This document shows positions 16,620 to 25,475 of a stretch of 64,000 nucleotides of DNA, piece by piece. Both the position numbers and the translations under genes were made by a program. The stretch's first letter is position 1. Each line of letters starts with the position of its first letter. The stretch comes from CAVPDE01 sp963707125 (GTDB lineage: Bacteria; Desulfobacterota; DSM-4660; Desulfatiglandales; HGW-15), in contig CAVPOU010000004.1 of NCBI GenBank assembly GCA_963707125.1, forward strand, positions 1 through 64,000, in the 5' to 3' direction. The notes below the pieces were generated by a model, which was not told the origin of the DNA, did no database searches, and saw only the letters and a program-made list of their open reading frames with translations.

Positions 16620-17777
16620 ATGGAAAAGAAGTATCAGCGCATCGACACCAAACTCATCCACGCCGGAGAGCCGGAACCCCGCATTCTCGGGGCAGTGAGC
16701 ATGCCGATTTTCCAATCCGCCATGTTCGAGTACGGAGGAGAGAAGAGCTACCATGACCTCAAATACATTCGGTTGAACAACACGCCCAATCATGCAGCCC
16801 TTCACACCAAGCTGGCAGCCCTCGAAAACGCAGAAGCTGCTCTGGTCGCAGGAAGCGGCATGGCGGCTATCTCCACGGCGCTCCTCGCCGTCCTCTCTCA
16901 GGGAGATCATCTGCTTGCCCAGGATTGTCTCTATGGCGGGACTCACGATTTGATTACCAAAGATCTGCCGGCCCTCGGCATTTCCTATGATTTTATCGAT
17001 GGGAATGATCCTGATTCATGGAAAAAGAAACTCCAACCTCGAACAAAGGTCATCTACGTGGAGACCATGACCAACCCGCTCATCCAGGTTGCGGATCTCA
17101 AAGCGGTTGTGAAATTCGCAAAAGGCCACAACCTTGTTTCCATGATTGACAACACCTTCGCGAGCCCCATCAACTTCCGGCCGCCGGAATGGGGTTTTGA
17201 CCTTTCTCTTCACAGCTGCACAAAGTATCTGAACGGCCATTCTGACATCGTGGCCGGCGCGGTCATTGGCAGGGCTGACCTCATCGAAAAGACGATTCAC
17301 AAACTCAATCATCTGGGCGGATCTCTGGATCCTCACGCGTGCTTCCTGCTCCATCGGGGGATGAAGACCCTAGGGGTCAGGGTCCGATATCAGAACGAGA
17401 GCACCCTCAAGATCGCACGGTTCCTTGAAGGCCACCCGTCTATCTTAAAAGTGAATTATCCCGGCCTGCCGAGCCACCCGGCTCACGAGAGAGCAGTCTC
17501 TTTGTTCGAGGGATTCAGCGGGATGCTGAGTTTCGAAGTGAAAGGAGGGTTAGAGGCGGCCGAACGGTTCATGAAGAAGACGACCCTTCCCGTCATCGCG
17601 CCGAGCCTTGGGGGTATCGAGACCTTGCTCACGCGGCCGTCAACCACTTCTCACTCGGGCCTATCCCCGGAAGAGAGGCACAAATTGGGGATTTCCGACG
17701 CTCTCATCCGCATGTCCGTAGGCATCGAAGCCCCGGAAGATATCATCGAAGATTTTGAGCAGGCGCTGATGCTCTAG
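16620..17777 (+). CDS. Cys/Met metabolism PLP-dependent enzyme (cystathionine gamma-synthase/lyase type)
   Basis: A 385-residue fold-type I PLP enzyme. It has the PLP lysine K202 in HSCTKYLNGHSD, GSGMAAIS (78-85) for phosphate binding, VETMTNP and DNTFASP, and the C-terminal SLGGIETLLTRP signature with a following S-T-T-SH segment. The family includes cystathionine gamma-synthase, cystathionine lyases, methionine gamma-lyase and O-acetylhomoserine sulfhydrylase. Sequence motifs do not separate them and there is no methionine gene nearby. Confidence 0.9.
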   Translation: MEKKYQRIDTKLIHAGEPEPRILGAVSMPIFQSAMFEYGGEKSYHDLKYIRLNNTPNHAALHTKLAALENAEAALVAGSGMAAISTALLAVLSQGDHLLAQDCLYGGTHDLITKDLPALGISYDFIDGNDPDSWKKKLQPRTKVIYVETMTNPLIQVADLKAVVKFAKGHNLVSMIDNTFASPINFRPPEWGFDLSLHSCTKYLNGHSDIVAGAVIGRADLIEKTIHKLNHLGGSLDPHACFLLHRGMKTLGVRVRYQNESTLKIARFLEGHPSILKVNYPGLPSHPAHERAVSLFEGFSGMLSFEVKGGLEAAERFMKKTTLPVIAPSLGGIETLLTRPSTTSHSGLSPEERHKLGISDALIRMSVGIEAPEDIIEDFEQALML

Positions 17778-17829
17778 ACCAGATGTTACAAGTTCACGGT
17801 GCGAGTGAATCGCACAATTCCAGGAACAA

Positions 17830-20800
17830 ATGATGCCTCGATCAAACGACTCCCACTCGGTCATCCGAATCAGGGGTGCCCGGCAACATAATCTCAAGAA
17901 CATCGATCTCGATATCCCGCTCAACCGCATCACGGTCATTACCGGCCTGAGCGGGTCAGGAAAATCCTCTCTTGCCTTTGACACCCTCTATGCAGAAGGG
18001 CAGCGCCGGTATGTAGAGACCTTCTCCCCCTATGCCCGGCAATTCATGGAACGCATGGACCGGCCCCAGGTGGACCGGATCGAAAACATTCCTCCTGCCA
18101 TTGCCATTGACCGAAAAGACCCCGTGCGCACGTCCCGCTCCACGGTGGGAACCATGACGGAGCTCACCGACTACGTGAAACTCCTCTACGCCCGGGCAGG
18201 ACAACTTCACTGCAGGAAGTGCGGCAAACCGGTGATCCCTGAAACTCCGGAGCGAGTCTGGGGTGTTCTGGAGCAGCGGTCTGAGGGGACAGAGGTGATC
18301 ATCACCTTTCCCGCCAGCATTCACCCCCACGCTGCCCTCCCCCGTCAAGGGGGAGGGTTGGGGAGTGGGGAAGGTTCCGCGCAAAGCCTCGAAGCGGAGG
18401 ATTCATGGAGGATACAACTCGATGAACTTGGTCGGATGGGGTTTTCCCGCTTTTATGAGGGCGGAGAAATCAAATCGTTAGCGTCGTGGACAGGGGAGAA
18501 CCACATCCATGTCGTTGCAGATCGCATCTTCTTCAAACGCTCCGATCGCAAACGGATCGTTGATTCTCTGGAGCAGGCCTTCCGGTTCGGCGGCGGACGA
18601 ATCGATCTATGGATCCAACCGGATCAGCACCTGGCTTTCACCAACAGACTTGACTGCCCGACCTGCAACATCACTTACAGAACCCCCTTCCCCAACCTCT
18701 TCTCCTTCAACAGCCCGGTGGGGGCGTGTGAGACCTGCCGCGGATTCGGAAAAACGATTGAGGTCGATCTGAATCGGATTATCCCCGACCCCTCCCTTTC
18801 GCTTGAACAGGGAGCGATCAAACCCTTTGGAGGGATCAAGGAAGGTCGGTTTGAGTTCAAAGACCTGAAGGCCTTTTGCAGGAGCAGGAAGATCTCCATG
18901 GATGTTCCCTTCAAGGATCTGGCGGAGTCACAGCAAGAAGCCCTCATTGAGGGAAGCAGGGAGTACTATGGGATCAAAGGGTTCTTCAAGTGGCTCGAGG
19001 GCAGAACCTACAAGATGCACGTGCGGGTCTACCTCTCCCGCTACAGAAGCACGGTGACATGTCCTGATTGTCATGGCACTCGCTTCAAGTCGGAGACTCT
19101 CCTTTATCGGGTGGGCGGGATCACCATCGGTGAACTTTACAGCATGAGCATCGGCCGGGCCGCAGCCTTTTTCAATTCCCTTCATGTTTCCGCGGAAGAT
19201 AAAGCGTCGCTTCTCATCCTTGAGGAGATCCGCAGCCGCTTGCGATATCTGCAGGAGGTCGGTCTTGGCTACCTGACCCTCGATCGCCAGTCCCGCACCC
19301 TGTCGGGAGGAGAGGTGCAGCGTGTAGCCCTCACTTCCGCGCTCGGTTCCTCGCTGGTCAACACCCTGTACGTTCTGGACGAGCCGAGCATCGGCCTTCA
19401 TCCAAGAGACAACCACCGTCTCATTCGAATTCTAAAGGGTCTCAGGGATCTTGAGAACACGGTCGTTGTTGTAGAGCACGATCCCGAGATTATCAGCCAG
19501 AGCGATTTCATGCTGGATCTGGGACCGGGTGCCGGAGAAGCCGGCGGCAAGGTCATGTATTTCGGTCCCACGGCCGGCGTGAACGGTTCCTTAACCGGGC
19601 AGTACTTGAGGGGAAAGAAATTCATTCCCGTGCCCGAGAAACGGCGAAAGCCCAAAGCGAATCGCTGGCTCACCGTGAAGGGCGCCTCTGAAAACAACCT
19701 CAAGAACCTGGAAGTGAAGATTCCTCTCGGGCTCTTCGTTTGCCTCACAGGAGTCTCCGGATCAGGGAAATCCACCCTTGCCGAAGAGATTCTTTACAAG
19801 GGGATGAAGAGAATGATGGGAAATCCTCAGGGCGAGCCGGGTCGGCATTCCTCGATCAGCGGCGGAGAAGCGATTGATGATGTCCTTCTTGTCGATCAGA
19901 AACCCATTGGCCGCTCACCCAGAGCCAATCCCCTGACCTATCTCAAGGCCATGGATCCCATCCGCAAATTGCTCGCAGGCACAGAGGCCGCCAGGGAAAA
20001 GGGCATGGGAGCACGGTACTTTTCCTTCAATGTAGCGGACGGTCGGTGTCCGACATGCCAGGGCGCAGGTTTTGAAAAAGTGGAGATGCAATTCCTCTCG
20101 GATGTGTTCATCACCTGCCCTGACTGTGGCGGAAAGCGTTTCAAGAAGCAAGTGCTCGAAATTCGATACAAGGACAAGAGCGTAGATGACATCCTCTCCA
20201 TGACGGTCAACCAGGCCATCGCCTTTTTCGGAGAACACTCGATCATTGGTGATGCGCTTCAGCCCCTGGTGGATGTCGGCCTGGGTTACATGCGCCTCGG
20301 CCAGCCGGTGAACACCCTTTCCGGGGGTGAAGCCCAGCGATTGAAGCTTTGCTCTTATCTCAAAACGACGGATCTGAAGCCCCGGCTTTTCATCTTTGAT
20401 GAACCGACCACAGGCCTTCATTTTGAAGACATTAGAAAACTTCTCTCCGTTCTTCAGAGGCTGGTCGATCAAGGCCACACGGTGCTGGTGATCGAGCACA
20501 ACATGGATGTGGTCAAAACCGCGGACTGGGTGATCGATCTGGGTCCGGAAGGCGGGGAAGCGGGAGGTTCCCTCCTGGTCGCCGGGCCGCCTGAGAGGGT
20601 GGCGGAGGACAAACGATCTCACACAGCCGGGTTCCTCAAGAATTATCTTCCCCGGGCCGGTCGTGTGAAGTCTTTCGCGCCCGCTAAAACCCCTTCTTCC
20701 TTTCCGCAGGTCCCGGCCGTCCTCGTGCGAGGCGCAAGAGAGCACAATCTCAAGGACCTGACCGTGTCCATTCCCAGGCAGAAACTCGTGGTGGTGACAG

Positions 20801-23175
20801 GGATTTCAGGATCAGGGAAATCGACCCTCCTCTTTGACATTCTCTTTGCCGAGGGCCAGCGCCGGTATCTCGAAAGCCTCGCCCCTTACGTGCGCCAGTA
20901 CGTGAGAGTCCTTGAACGGCCTGACGTGGATTCCGTGTCAGGTCTTTCCCCAACCGTAGCCATCCAGCAGCGCATCAGCCATGCCGGCGCCCGCTCCACC
21001 GTCGCCACCCTGACGGAGATCTACCATTTCCTCAGGCTCCTATACAGCAAACTCGGGTCCCAGCACTGCCCTGGATGTGGCAGGGAGCTTAGCGCTCAGA
21101 ATCTTGAAAGCATCATCGCTCAGATCGGAGATCGTTACCGAAGAGAAAAAGCCGTCCTTCTGGCGCCCAAGGTGACCGGGCGCAAGGGCTTTCATAAAGA
21201 GGTATTGGCCCGCGCTCTTCGAAAAGGATTCAAACAGGCCCGCATTGACGGCCGCATCATGAAGCTTGAAGAGAACATGTCCCTCAGCCGCTATTATGAG
21301 CACACCATTGATCTCGTCGTCACAAGGCTCCCTGCGAAAAACGTGGACGGGTTGGTGCGTGTGGCTCTGGAAGAGGGAGCAGGAAACGTGATGGTTCTCA
21401 AAGAAGGAGGCGCCGAGGAAATCTTCAGTCAGAAAGGGATCTGTCCGGTCTGCGGCATTGGACTTCAAAGCCTTGATCCTCGCCTCTTCTCCTTCAACAG
21501 CAAGCTGGGAGCCTGCAGGCGCTGTGAAGGTCTTGGCGCGATCGGCGAGTCCGGCAAAAAAGTTTGCCCCAAATGCGGGGGAAGCCGCCTCAAACCCGAA
21601 GCCCTCAGCGTTAAAATCCAAGGTTATTCTATCTGGGACCTGGTTCAGCAGCCGGCAAGTCAGCTTTACGAAACCCTGAAAAGATTTTCCTTCTCCCCTC
21701 GCCAAGCACCCATAGCGGGTCCGGTCATGGCTGAAATCCTGATGCGTCTGGCTTTTGTGAACCGCCTCGGCCTTTCCTATCTTTCTCTGGACCGCAGCGG
21801 CGACACGCTGTCTGGAGGAGAAGGTCAGCGCATCCGGCTGGCAGCGCAACTCGGCTCCAATCTCACGGGAGTCTCTTACATCCTCGATGAGCCGACCATC
21901 GGGCTTCATGCGAGGGACAACCGAATCCTTCTTGACGCGCTGAAAGAACTCAAAGAACGAGGAAATTCCATTTTCGTTGTGGAACATGACGAGGAAACGA
22001 TCCGTGAAGCCGATCACATCATTGACCTCGGGCCTGGTGCAGGCAGGGAAGGCGGGCAGGTCGTCGCGAGTGGAAACCTCGCGGATCTGAAAAAGAACCC
22101 CGCATCCATCACGGGGATTTCTTTCGACGGAAAGCCTCACGAACTCACCTCGCGGTTGAGATCTTACAGAGAAAGGCCCACGCTGAGAGTGATTTCAGCG
22201 ACCGAACACAATCTGAAGGGTATTGATGCGGCCTTGCCCCTCGGCACCCTCATCTGTGTCACCGGCGTGTCAGGGTCGGGAAAGTCCACACTTCTCAAGG
22301 AAACCCTTTACAAAGGCCTGCAGAACCTTCTCCTGCAGCGGCACGATCCTGCAGGGGCCTGCGTGCGAATGGACGGATGGGAGGCCCTTGACCGGGTGCT
22401 GGAAGTGGACCACAGCCCCATAGGATACACTCCTCGATCCGTGCCCTCCTCCTATGTGGGGTTCCTTCCTGAAATCCGTCACCTCCTCTCCATGACCCCT
22501 GAGGCACGGGCCAGGGGATACAGGCCCAGCCGTTTCTCTTTTAACCTCGCAGGAGGAAGGTGCGAGGCGTGCAAGGGGCACGGAGCCGTCAAGGTGGAGA
22601 TGAGCTTTCTCCCGGACGTATACGTGAACTGCGAAGTGTGCCATGGCAAACGGTTCAACCAGGAAACTCTCGACATCACTTACAGGGGAAAAAACATCGC
22701 GGAGATTCTCAATCTGACCTTTGAGGAAGCTAAGGACTTCTTCATTGCCATTCCTCCCATTCGCCATGCCGTCGAGGTGGTTTGCAGGATTGGCCTGGGC
22801 TATCTCAGGATCGGCCAACCGAGCCCTACCCTGTCAGGCGGAGAAGCCCAGCGCATCAAGCTCGCCGAAGAACTGGCCAAAACTTCCAGAGGGCGGACTC
22901 TTTACATCCTCGATGAGCCGACTACGGGCCTTCATATCAGCGATGTAAAGAAGCTTGTGGACGTATTGCAAGCTCTCGTTGATCAGGGAAACACGGTCGC
23001 CATGATTGAGCACAACATGGAGATGATCAAGGAAGCGGATTACATCATTGATCTCGGGCCGGAGGGAGGGGAAGCCGGAGGCCGTGTGGTCACCACCGGC
23101 TCGCCGGCGGAACTTCTGGTGGGCCCAAACGGGTCTCATACGACCAGATATCTAAAAAAATACCTGGAGCGGTGA
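17830..23175 (+). CDS. uvrA: Tandem-fused double UvrA excinuclease subunit
   Basis: A 1,781-residue protein, about twice a normal UvrA (roughly 940). It holds two complete UvrA-like halves joined near residue 965, with four ABC modules. Walker A motifs are at about 39, 640, 990 and 1478 (all GxSGSGKS). LSGGE signatures are at about 491, 829, 1327 and 1667. Each module has DEP(S/T)(I/T)GLH and an EHD or EHN switch histidine. Zinc-finger CxxC pairs are present in both halves. Normal UvrA dimerises; here the dimer may be built into one chain. The first half carries an extra palindrome-encoded insert near residues 165-185. UvrB and UvrC are not in the window. Confidence 0.92.
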   Translation: MMPRSNDSHSVIRIRGARQHNLKNIDLDIPLNRITVITGLSGSGKSSLAFDTLYAEGQRRYVETFSPYARQFMERMDRPQVDRIENIPPAIAIDRKDPVRTSRSTVGTMTELTDYVKLLYARAGQLHCRKCGKPVIPETPERVWGVLEQRSEGTEVIITFPASIHPHAALPRQGGGLGSGEGSAQSLEAEDSWRIQLDELGRMGFSRFYEGGEIKSLASWTGENHIHVVADRIFFKRSDRKRIVDSLEQAFRFGGGRIDLWIQPDQHLAFTNRLDCPTCNITYRTPFPNLFSFNSPVGACETCRGFGKTIEVDLNRIIPDPSLSLEQGAIKPFGGIKEGRFEFKDLKAFCRSRKISMDVPFKDLAESQQEALIEGSREYYGIKGFFKWLEGRTYKMHVRVYLSRYRSTVTCPDCHGTRFKSETLLYRVGGITIGELYSMSIGRAAAFFNSLHVSAEDKASLLILEEIRSRLRYLQEVGLGYLTLDRQSRTLSGGEVQRVALTSALGSSLVNTLYVLDEPSIGLHPRDNHRLIRILKGLRDLENTVVVVEHDPEIISQSDFMLDLGPGAGEAGGKVMYFGPTAGVNGSLTGQYLRGKKFIPVPEKRRKPKANRWLTVKGASENNLKNLEVKIPLGLFVCLTGVSGSGKSTLAEEILYKGMKRMMGNPQGEPGRHSSISGGEAIDDVLLVDQKPIGRSPRANPLTYLKAMDPIRKLLAGTEAAREKGMGARYFSFNVADGRCPTCQGAGFEKVEMQFLSDVFITCPDCGGKRFKKQVLEIRYKDKSVDDILSMTVNQAIAFFGEHSIIGDALQPLVDVGLGYMRLGQPVNTLSGGEAQRLKLCSYLKTTDLKPRLFIFDEPTTGLHFEDIRKLLSVLQRLVDQGHTVLVIEHNMDVVKTADWVIDLGPEGGEAGGSLLVAGPPERVAEDKRSHTAGFLKNYLPRAGRVKSFAPAKTPSSFPQVPAVLVRGAREHNLKDLTVSIPRQKLVVVTGISGSGKSTLLFDILFAEGQRRYLESLAPYVRQYVRVLERPDVDSVSGLSPTVAIQQRISHAGARSTVATLTEIYHFLRLLYSKLGSQHCPGCGRELSAQNLESIIAQIGDRYRREKAVLLAPKVTGRKGFHKEVLARALRKGFKQARIDGRIMKLEENMSLSRYYEHTIDLVVTRLPAKNVDGLVRVALEEGAGNVMVLKEGGAEEIFSQKGICPVCGIGLQSLDPRLFSFNSKLGACRRCEGLGAIGESGKKVCPKCGGSRLKPEALSVKIQGYSIWDLVQQPASQLYETLKRFSFSPRQAPIAGPVMAEILMRLAFVNRLGLSYLSLDRSGDTLSGGEGQRIRLAAQLGSNLTGVSYILDEPTIGLHARDNRILLDALKELKERGNSIFVVEHDEETIREADHIIDLGPGAGREGGQVVASGNLADLKKNPASITGISFDGKPHELTSRLRSYRERPTLRVISATEHNLKGIDAALPLGTLICVTGVSGSGKSTLLKETLYKGLQNLLLQRHDPAGACVRMDGWEALDRVLEVDHSPIGYTPRSVPSSYVGFLPEIRHLLSMTPEARARGYRPSRFSFNLAGGRCEACKGHGAVKVEMSFLPDVYVNCEVCHGKRFNQETLDITYRGKNIAEILNLTFEEAKDFFIAIPPIRHAVEVVCRIGLGYLRIGQPSPTLSGGEAQRIKLAEELAKTSRGRTLYILDEPTTGLHISDVKKLVDVLQALVDQGNTVAMIEHNMEMIKEADYIIDLGPEGGEAGGRVVTTGSPAELLVGPNGSHTTRYLKKYLER
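18326..18374. repeat. Palindromic repeat inserted in frame in uvrA
   Basis: CCCCCACGCTGCCCTCCCCC (18328-18347) pairs, after a short loop GTCAA, with GGGGGAGGGTTGGGGAG, then TGGGG. The pattern is that of a common intergenic repeat; a relative lies at 50621-50677. It keeps the reading frame open and encodes a Gly/Pro-rich stretch (PHAALPRQGGGLGSGEG) within the first half of UvrA. Confidence 0.7.
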
Positions 23176-23261
23176 AATCCCGTGCGGCACCTACCCGCCA
23201 GCCTCCGAAAGGTCGCCCTGTCCGAGGTGAGGCTCGTTGTGACAGATCCATTTTCTGTAAC

Positions 23262-23290
23262 CCCATGTAAACACTCTTAGACGTTACCCA
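23262..23290. promoter_or_regulatory. 29-bp motif shared with the ends of the structured element
   Basis: Starts CCCATGTAAACACT and ends ACGTTACCCA. It matches the right terminal repeat at 13047-13075 in 24 of 29 positions. It lies 9 nt upstream of the cold shock promoter -35 box. It may be an operator or the remnant of another element. Confidence 0.5.
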
Positions 23291-23299
23291 TTTATTTTC

Positions 23300-23327
23300 T
23301 TGACATTTCCTGGGACGGGAGTATTTT
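23300..23327 (+). promoter_or_regulatory. Cold shock gene promoter
   Basis: TTGACA at 23300-23305, a 16-nt spacer and TATTTT at 23322-23327. The transcript would have a leader of about 120 nt before the Csp start codon, as is usual for cold-inducible csp genes. Confidence 0.65.
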
Positions 23328-23452
23328 ATGGTCTCAATATAGAGTACCCGGTGCTAGTAATCGGGCCGGTTTCATCCTAAGGTGTTCCTTTACCAAAGTG
23401 ACGACCTCAGGTTTGTAACCGCTATAAAATCTGTGAAAAGGAGGTTGGCACT

Positions 23453-23653
23453 ATGGCAGAAGGAACTGTGAAGTGGTTCAACGACAGGAAAGGTTTCGGC
23501 TTCATCCAGAGAGATGATGGAACGGATGTGTTTGTTCATCATTCCGCCATCACCGGAAGCGGCTTTAAGTCCCTCGCTGAAGGCGAACAGGTAACCTTTG
23601 ACGTTGAAAAAGGCCCCAAAGGTCTTGCGGCAGTGAATGTTGTAAGACGTTAA
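23453..23653 (+). CDS. Cold shock protein, CspA family
   Basis: A 66-residue single cold-shock domain. It has RNP1 KGFGFI (14-19), RNP2 VFVHH and the family start GTVKWFN. It binds single-stranded RNA/DNA and acts as an RNA chaperone. A strong AAGGAGG ribosome-binding site precedes the ATG. A long leader with its own promoter and an intrinsic terminator make it a one-gene unit. Whether it is cold-induced cannot be told from sequence. Confidence 0.95.
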   Translation: MAEGTVKWFNDRKGFGFIQRDDGTDVFVHHSAITGSGFKSLAEGEQVTFDVEKGPKGLAAVNVVRR

Positions 23654-23676
23654 TTTATCCCAGCAGTCTCACTGAA

Positions 23677-23709
23677 GGCACCCTCTCCAAAAGGGAGGGT
23701 GCCTTTTTG
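23677..23709 (+). terminator. Intrinsic terminator of the cold shock gene
   Basis: GGCACCCTCTCC, loop AAAA, GGGAGGGTGCC, then TTTTT. It starts 24 nt after the stop codon. Confidence 0.9.
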
Positions 23710-23779
23710 CTTTCAAATCCTCTATCGAGAGGACGTTTGAGTTTTTTCCAGTTATTCTTCCGAAAGGTGCGAAGACCCT

Positions 23780-23935
23780 GGAAATCCAAAATCCAAAGCA
23801 CGAAATCCGAAACAATATCCAATGACCCAAATTCAAATGACCAAAACTGTAGGCCCCTTGTTTTCTGTTTTGAACATTGGAGCCTTGGGGTTTTGAATTT
23901 GTTTCGAATTTCGGATTTCGAGATTCGGATTTGGC
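23780..23935. repeat. Long palindromic repeat, family R2a (copy 1)
   Basis: Left arm GAAATCCAAAATCC, CACGAAATCCGAAACAATATC, CCAATGACCCAAATTC. Right arm TTTTGAACATTGGAGCC, TTTTGAATTTGTTTCG, TTTCGGATTTCGAGATTCGG. The whole folds into one imperfect hairpin of about 150 nt. Copies are at 27680-27797 and 40064-40215. It occupies most of the gap before sucC; nothing else is seen there. Confidence 0.8.
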
Positions 23936-24086
23936 TGCCAGCACAGGCCTGGATTGTGCTGCTGCCTGTGATGTGCCGGGGAATTCGGCCCTTGCCGCAA
24001 GTTTGTTTTTCTGCGAGCTTGACAAGAAACGCTGAAAAAGCAATAAAGCTCCCCAGAAGATCACTGTGGAACAGGGGTTGAATTCT

Positions 24087-25262
24087 ATGAAACTGCACGA
24101 ATATCAGGCCAAGGACATCTTCAGGAAATTCGGTATCCCCGTGCCCAAGGGTCATGTCGCAACATCCGTCGGCGAAGCTCTGAAAGCCAGCCAGGACCTC
24201 CCGGGACCGCCATGGGTCGTCAAAGCTCAAGTGCACGCGGGAGGCCGGGGAAAGGGCGGGGGCGTGAGGGTCGTCAAGAGCTTGGACGAACTCAAGCAGG
24301 CGACCTCGGACATCCTCAACCGACCCCTGGTGACCAAGCAGACCGGGCCGGACGGCAAGAAGGTTCATCAAGTGTTGATCGAGGAAGGCGTGAACATTGA
24401 TCGGGAGTTTTATCTCGCCGTGGTGATCGATCGATCAAAAGCCAGGCCTGTGGTGATCTTCAGCCAGGCAGGAGGCATGGAGATTGAAGAAGTCGCTGCA
24501 AGATCGCCGGAACTGGTGCTGAAAGAGTTCGTTGATCCGAAGGTCGGCTGGATGCCCTTTCAGGCAAAAAACCTTGCTTACAGTATTGATCCTTTGCCGG
24601 GTCCGGACGCCGTCAAAGAACTCATCTCCCTCATGGGGCAACTGGTCAGGCTCTTCATGGCTCACGACTGCTCCCTTGCAGAAATCAATCCCCTGGTCAT
24701 CACAAAAGAAGGAAAGGTGCTTGCCGTTGATGCCAAGATCAACATTGATGACAACGGCCTGGTGAGACAAAAGGAGATTAAAACCTGGGATGATCCCAGG
24801 GAGAAAGATCCCCTGGATGCCAAGGCCGAACAGTACAATATCAACTACATCAGGCTGAGCGGCAACATAGGCGCCATGGTGAACGGCGCTGGATTGGCCA
24901 TGGCCACCATGGATGTCATCAAACTGGCAGGCGCCGAACCGGCGAACTTCCTGGATGTGGGAGGGGGTGCCAGCGAAGAAATGGTCAAGAGAGGTTTTGA
25001 GATCATTCTGGAAGACAAAAATGTGAAAGCCATTTTGATCAACATCTTCGGCGGTATTCTGAGGTGCGACGTTCTGGCACGGGGAGTCCTTGCTGCTGCA
25101 GAAAAGATCGACATCAAGGTTCCCATTATCATCAGGCTGGAGGGGACCAATGTCCAGGAAGGAAAAGCGATTCTGCAGAACTCAAATTTGAAATTCATGG
25201 TAGCGAAAGATATGGCGGAAGCGGCGGGCATGGTCACGCAGCAAGTGAGAAGAAGTGCCTAA
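24087..25262 (+). CDS. sucC: Succinyl-CoA synthetase beta subunit
   Basis: 391 residues. It starts with the family MKLHEYQAKDIF and has an ATP-grasp domain (KAQVHAGGRGKGGGV), metal-binding LAEINPLV and the C-terminal CoA-ligase part with NGAGLAMATMD and INIFGGILRCD. It interconverts succinyl-CoA and succinate with ATP/GTP formation together with SucD. The start at 24087 is chosen over an upstream in-frame ATG at 24066 because the family begins there. The gap to sucD is 213 nt and filled by repeats. Confidence 0.95.
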   Translation: MKLHEYQAKDIFRKFGIPVPKGHVATSVGEALKASQDLPGPPWVVKAQVHAGGRGKGGGVRVVKSLDELKQATSDILNRPLVTKQTGPDGKKVHQVLIEEGVNIDREFYLAVVIDRSKARPVVIFSQAGGMEIEEVAARSPELVLKEFVDPKVGWMPFQAKNLAYSIDPLPGPDAVKELISLMGQLVRLFMAHDCSLAEINPLVITKEGKVLAVDAKINIDDNGLVRQKEIKTWDDPREKDPLDAKAEQYNINYIRLSGNIGAMVNGAGLAMATMDVIKLAGAEPANFLDVGGGASEEMVKRGFEIILEDKNVKAILINIFGGILRCDVLARGVLAAAEKIDIKVPIIIRLEGTNVQEGKAILQNSNLKFMVAKDMAEAAGMVTQQVRRSA

Positions 25263-25334
25263 GGAGCCAGTGATCAGTTAACAGTGATCGGTGATCGGTA
25301 AAACAGGGTAACAACGGAAGACAGAATCAAAAGA

Positions 25335-25433
25335 ATGGAGTGATGGAGTACTGGAGCAATGGAGTAATGCAAAAGAACAGACTGAACAGCAGTCCTACCA
25401 ACACTCCAGTACTCCAATACTCCATTACTCCAG
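25335..25433. repeat. Inverted repeat between sucC and sucD
   Basis: Left arm GGAGTGATGGAGTACTGGAG then CAATGGAGTAATG; right arm ACACTCCAGTACTCC, AATACTCCATTACTCCAGG. It forms a hairpin made of the short word GGAGTA(C/A)TGG. The stretch before it (25265-25310) has CAGTGATCGGTGATCGG words like those at 10060. Confidence 0.8.
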
Positions 25434-25475
25434 GGACGTTAAGGACTTCATTTCGATTGAGGAGATTTCGGTAAG

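Noticed and set aside
19915..20745. 276-codon minus-strand reading frame inside uvrA
   Set aside because: It is a shadow of the uvrA coding frame, like the similar frames at 21040-22140 and 22270-22818.
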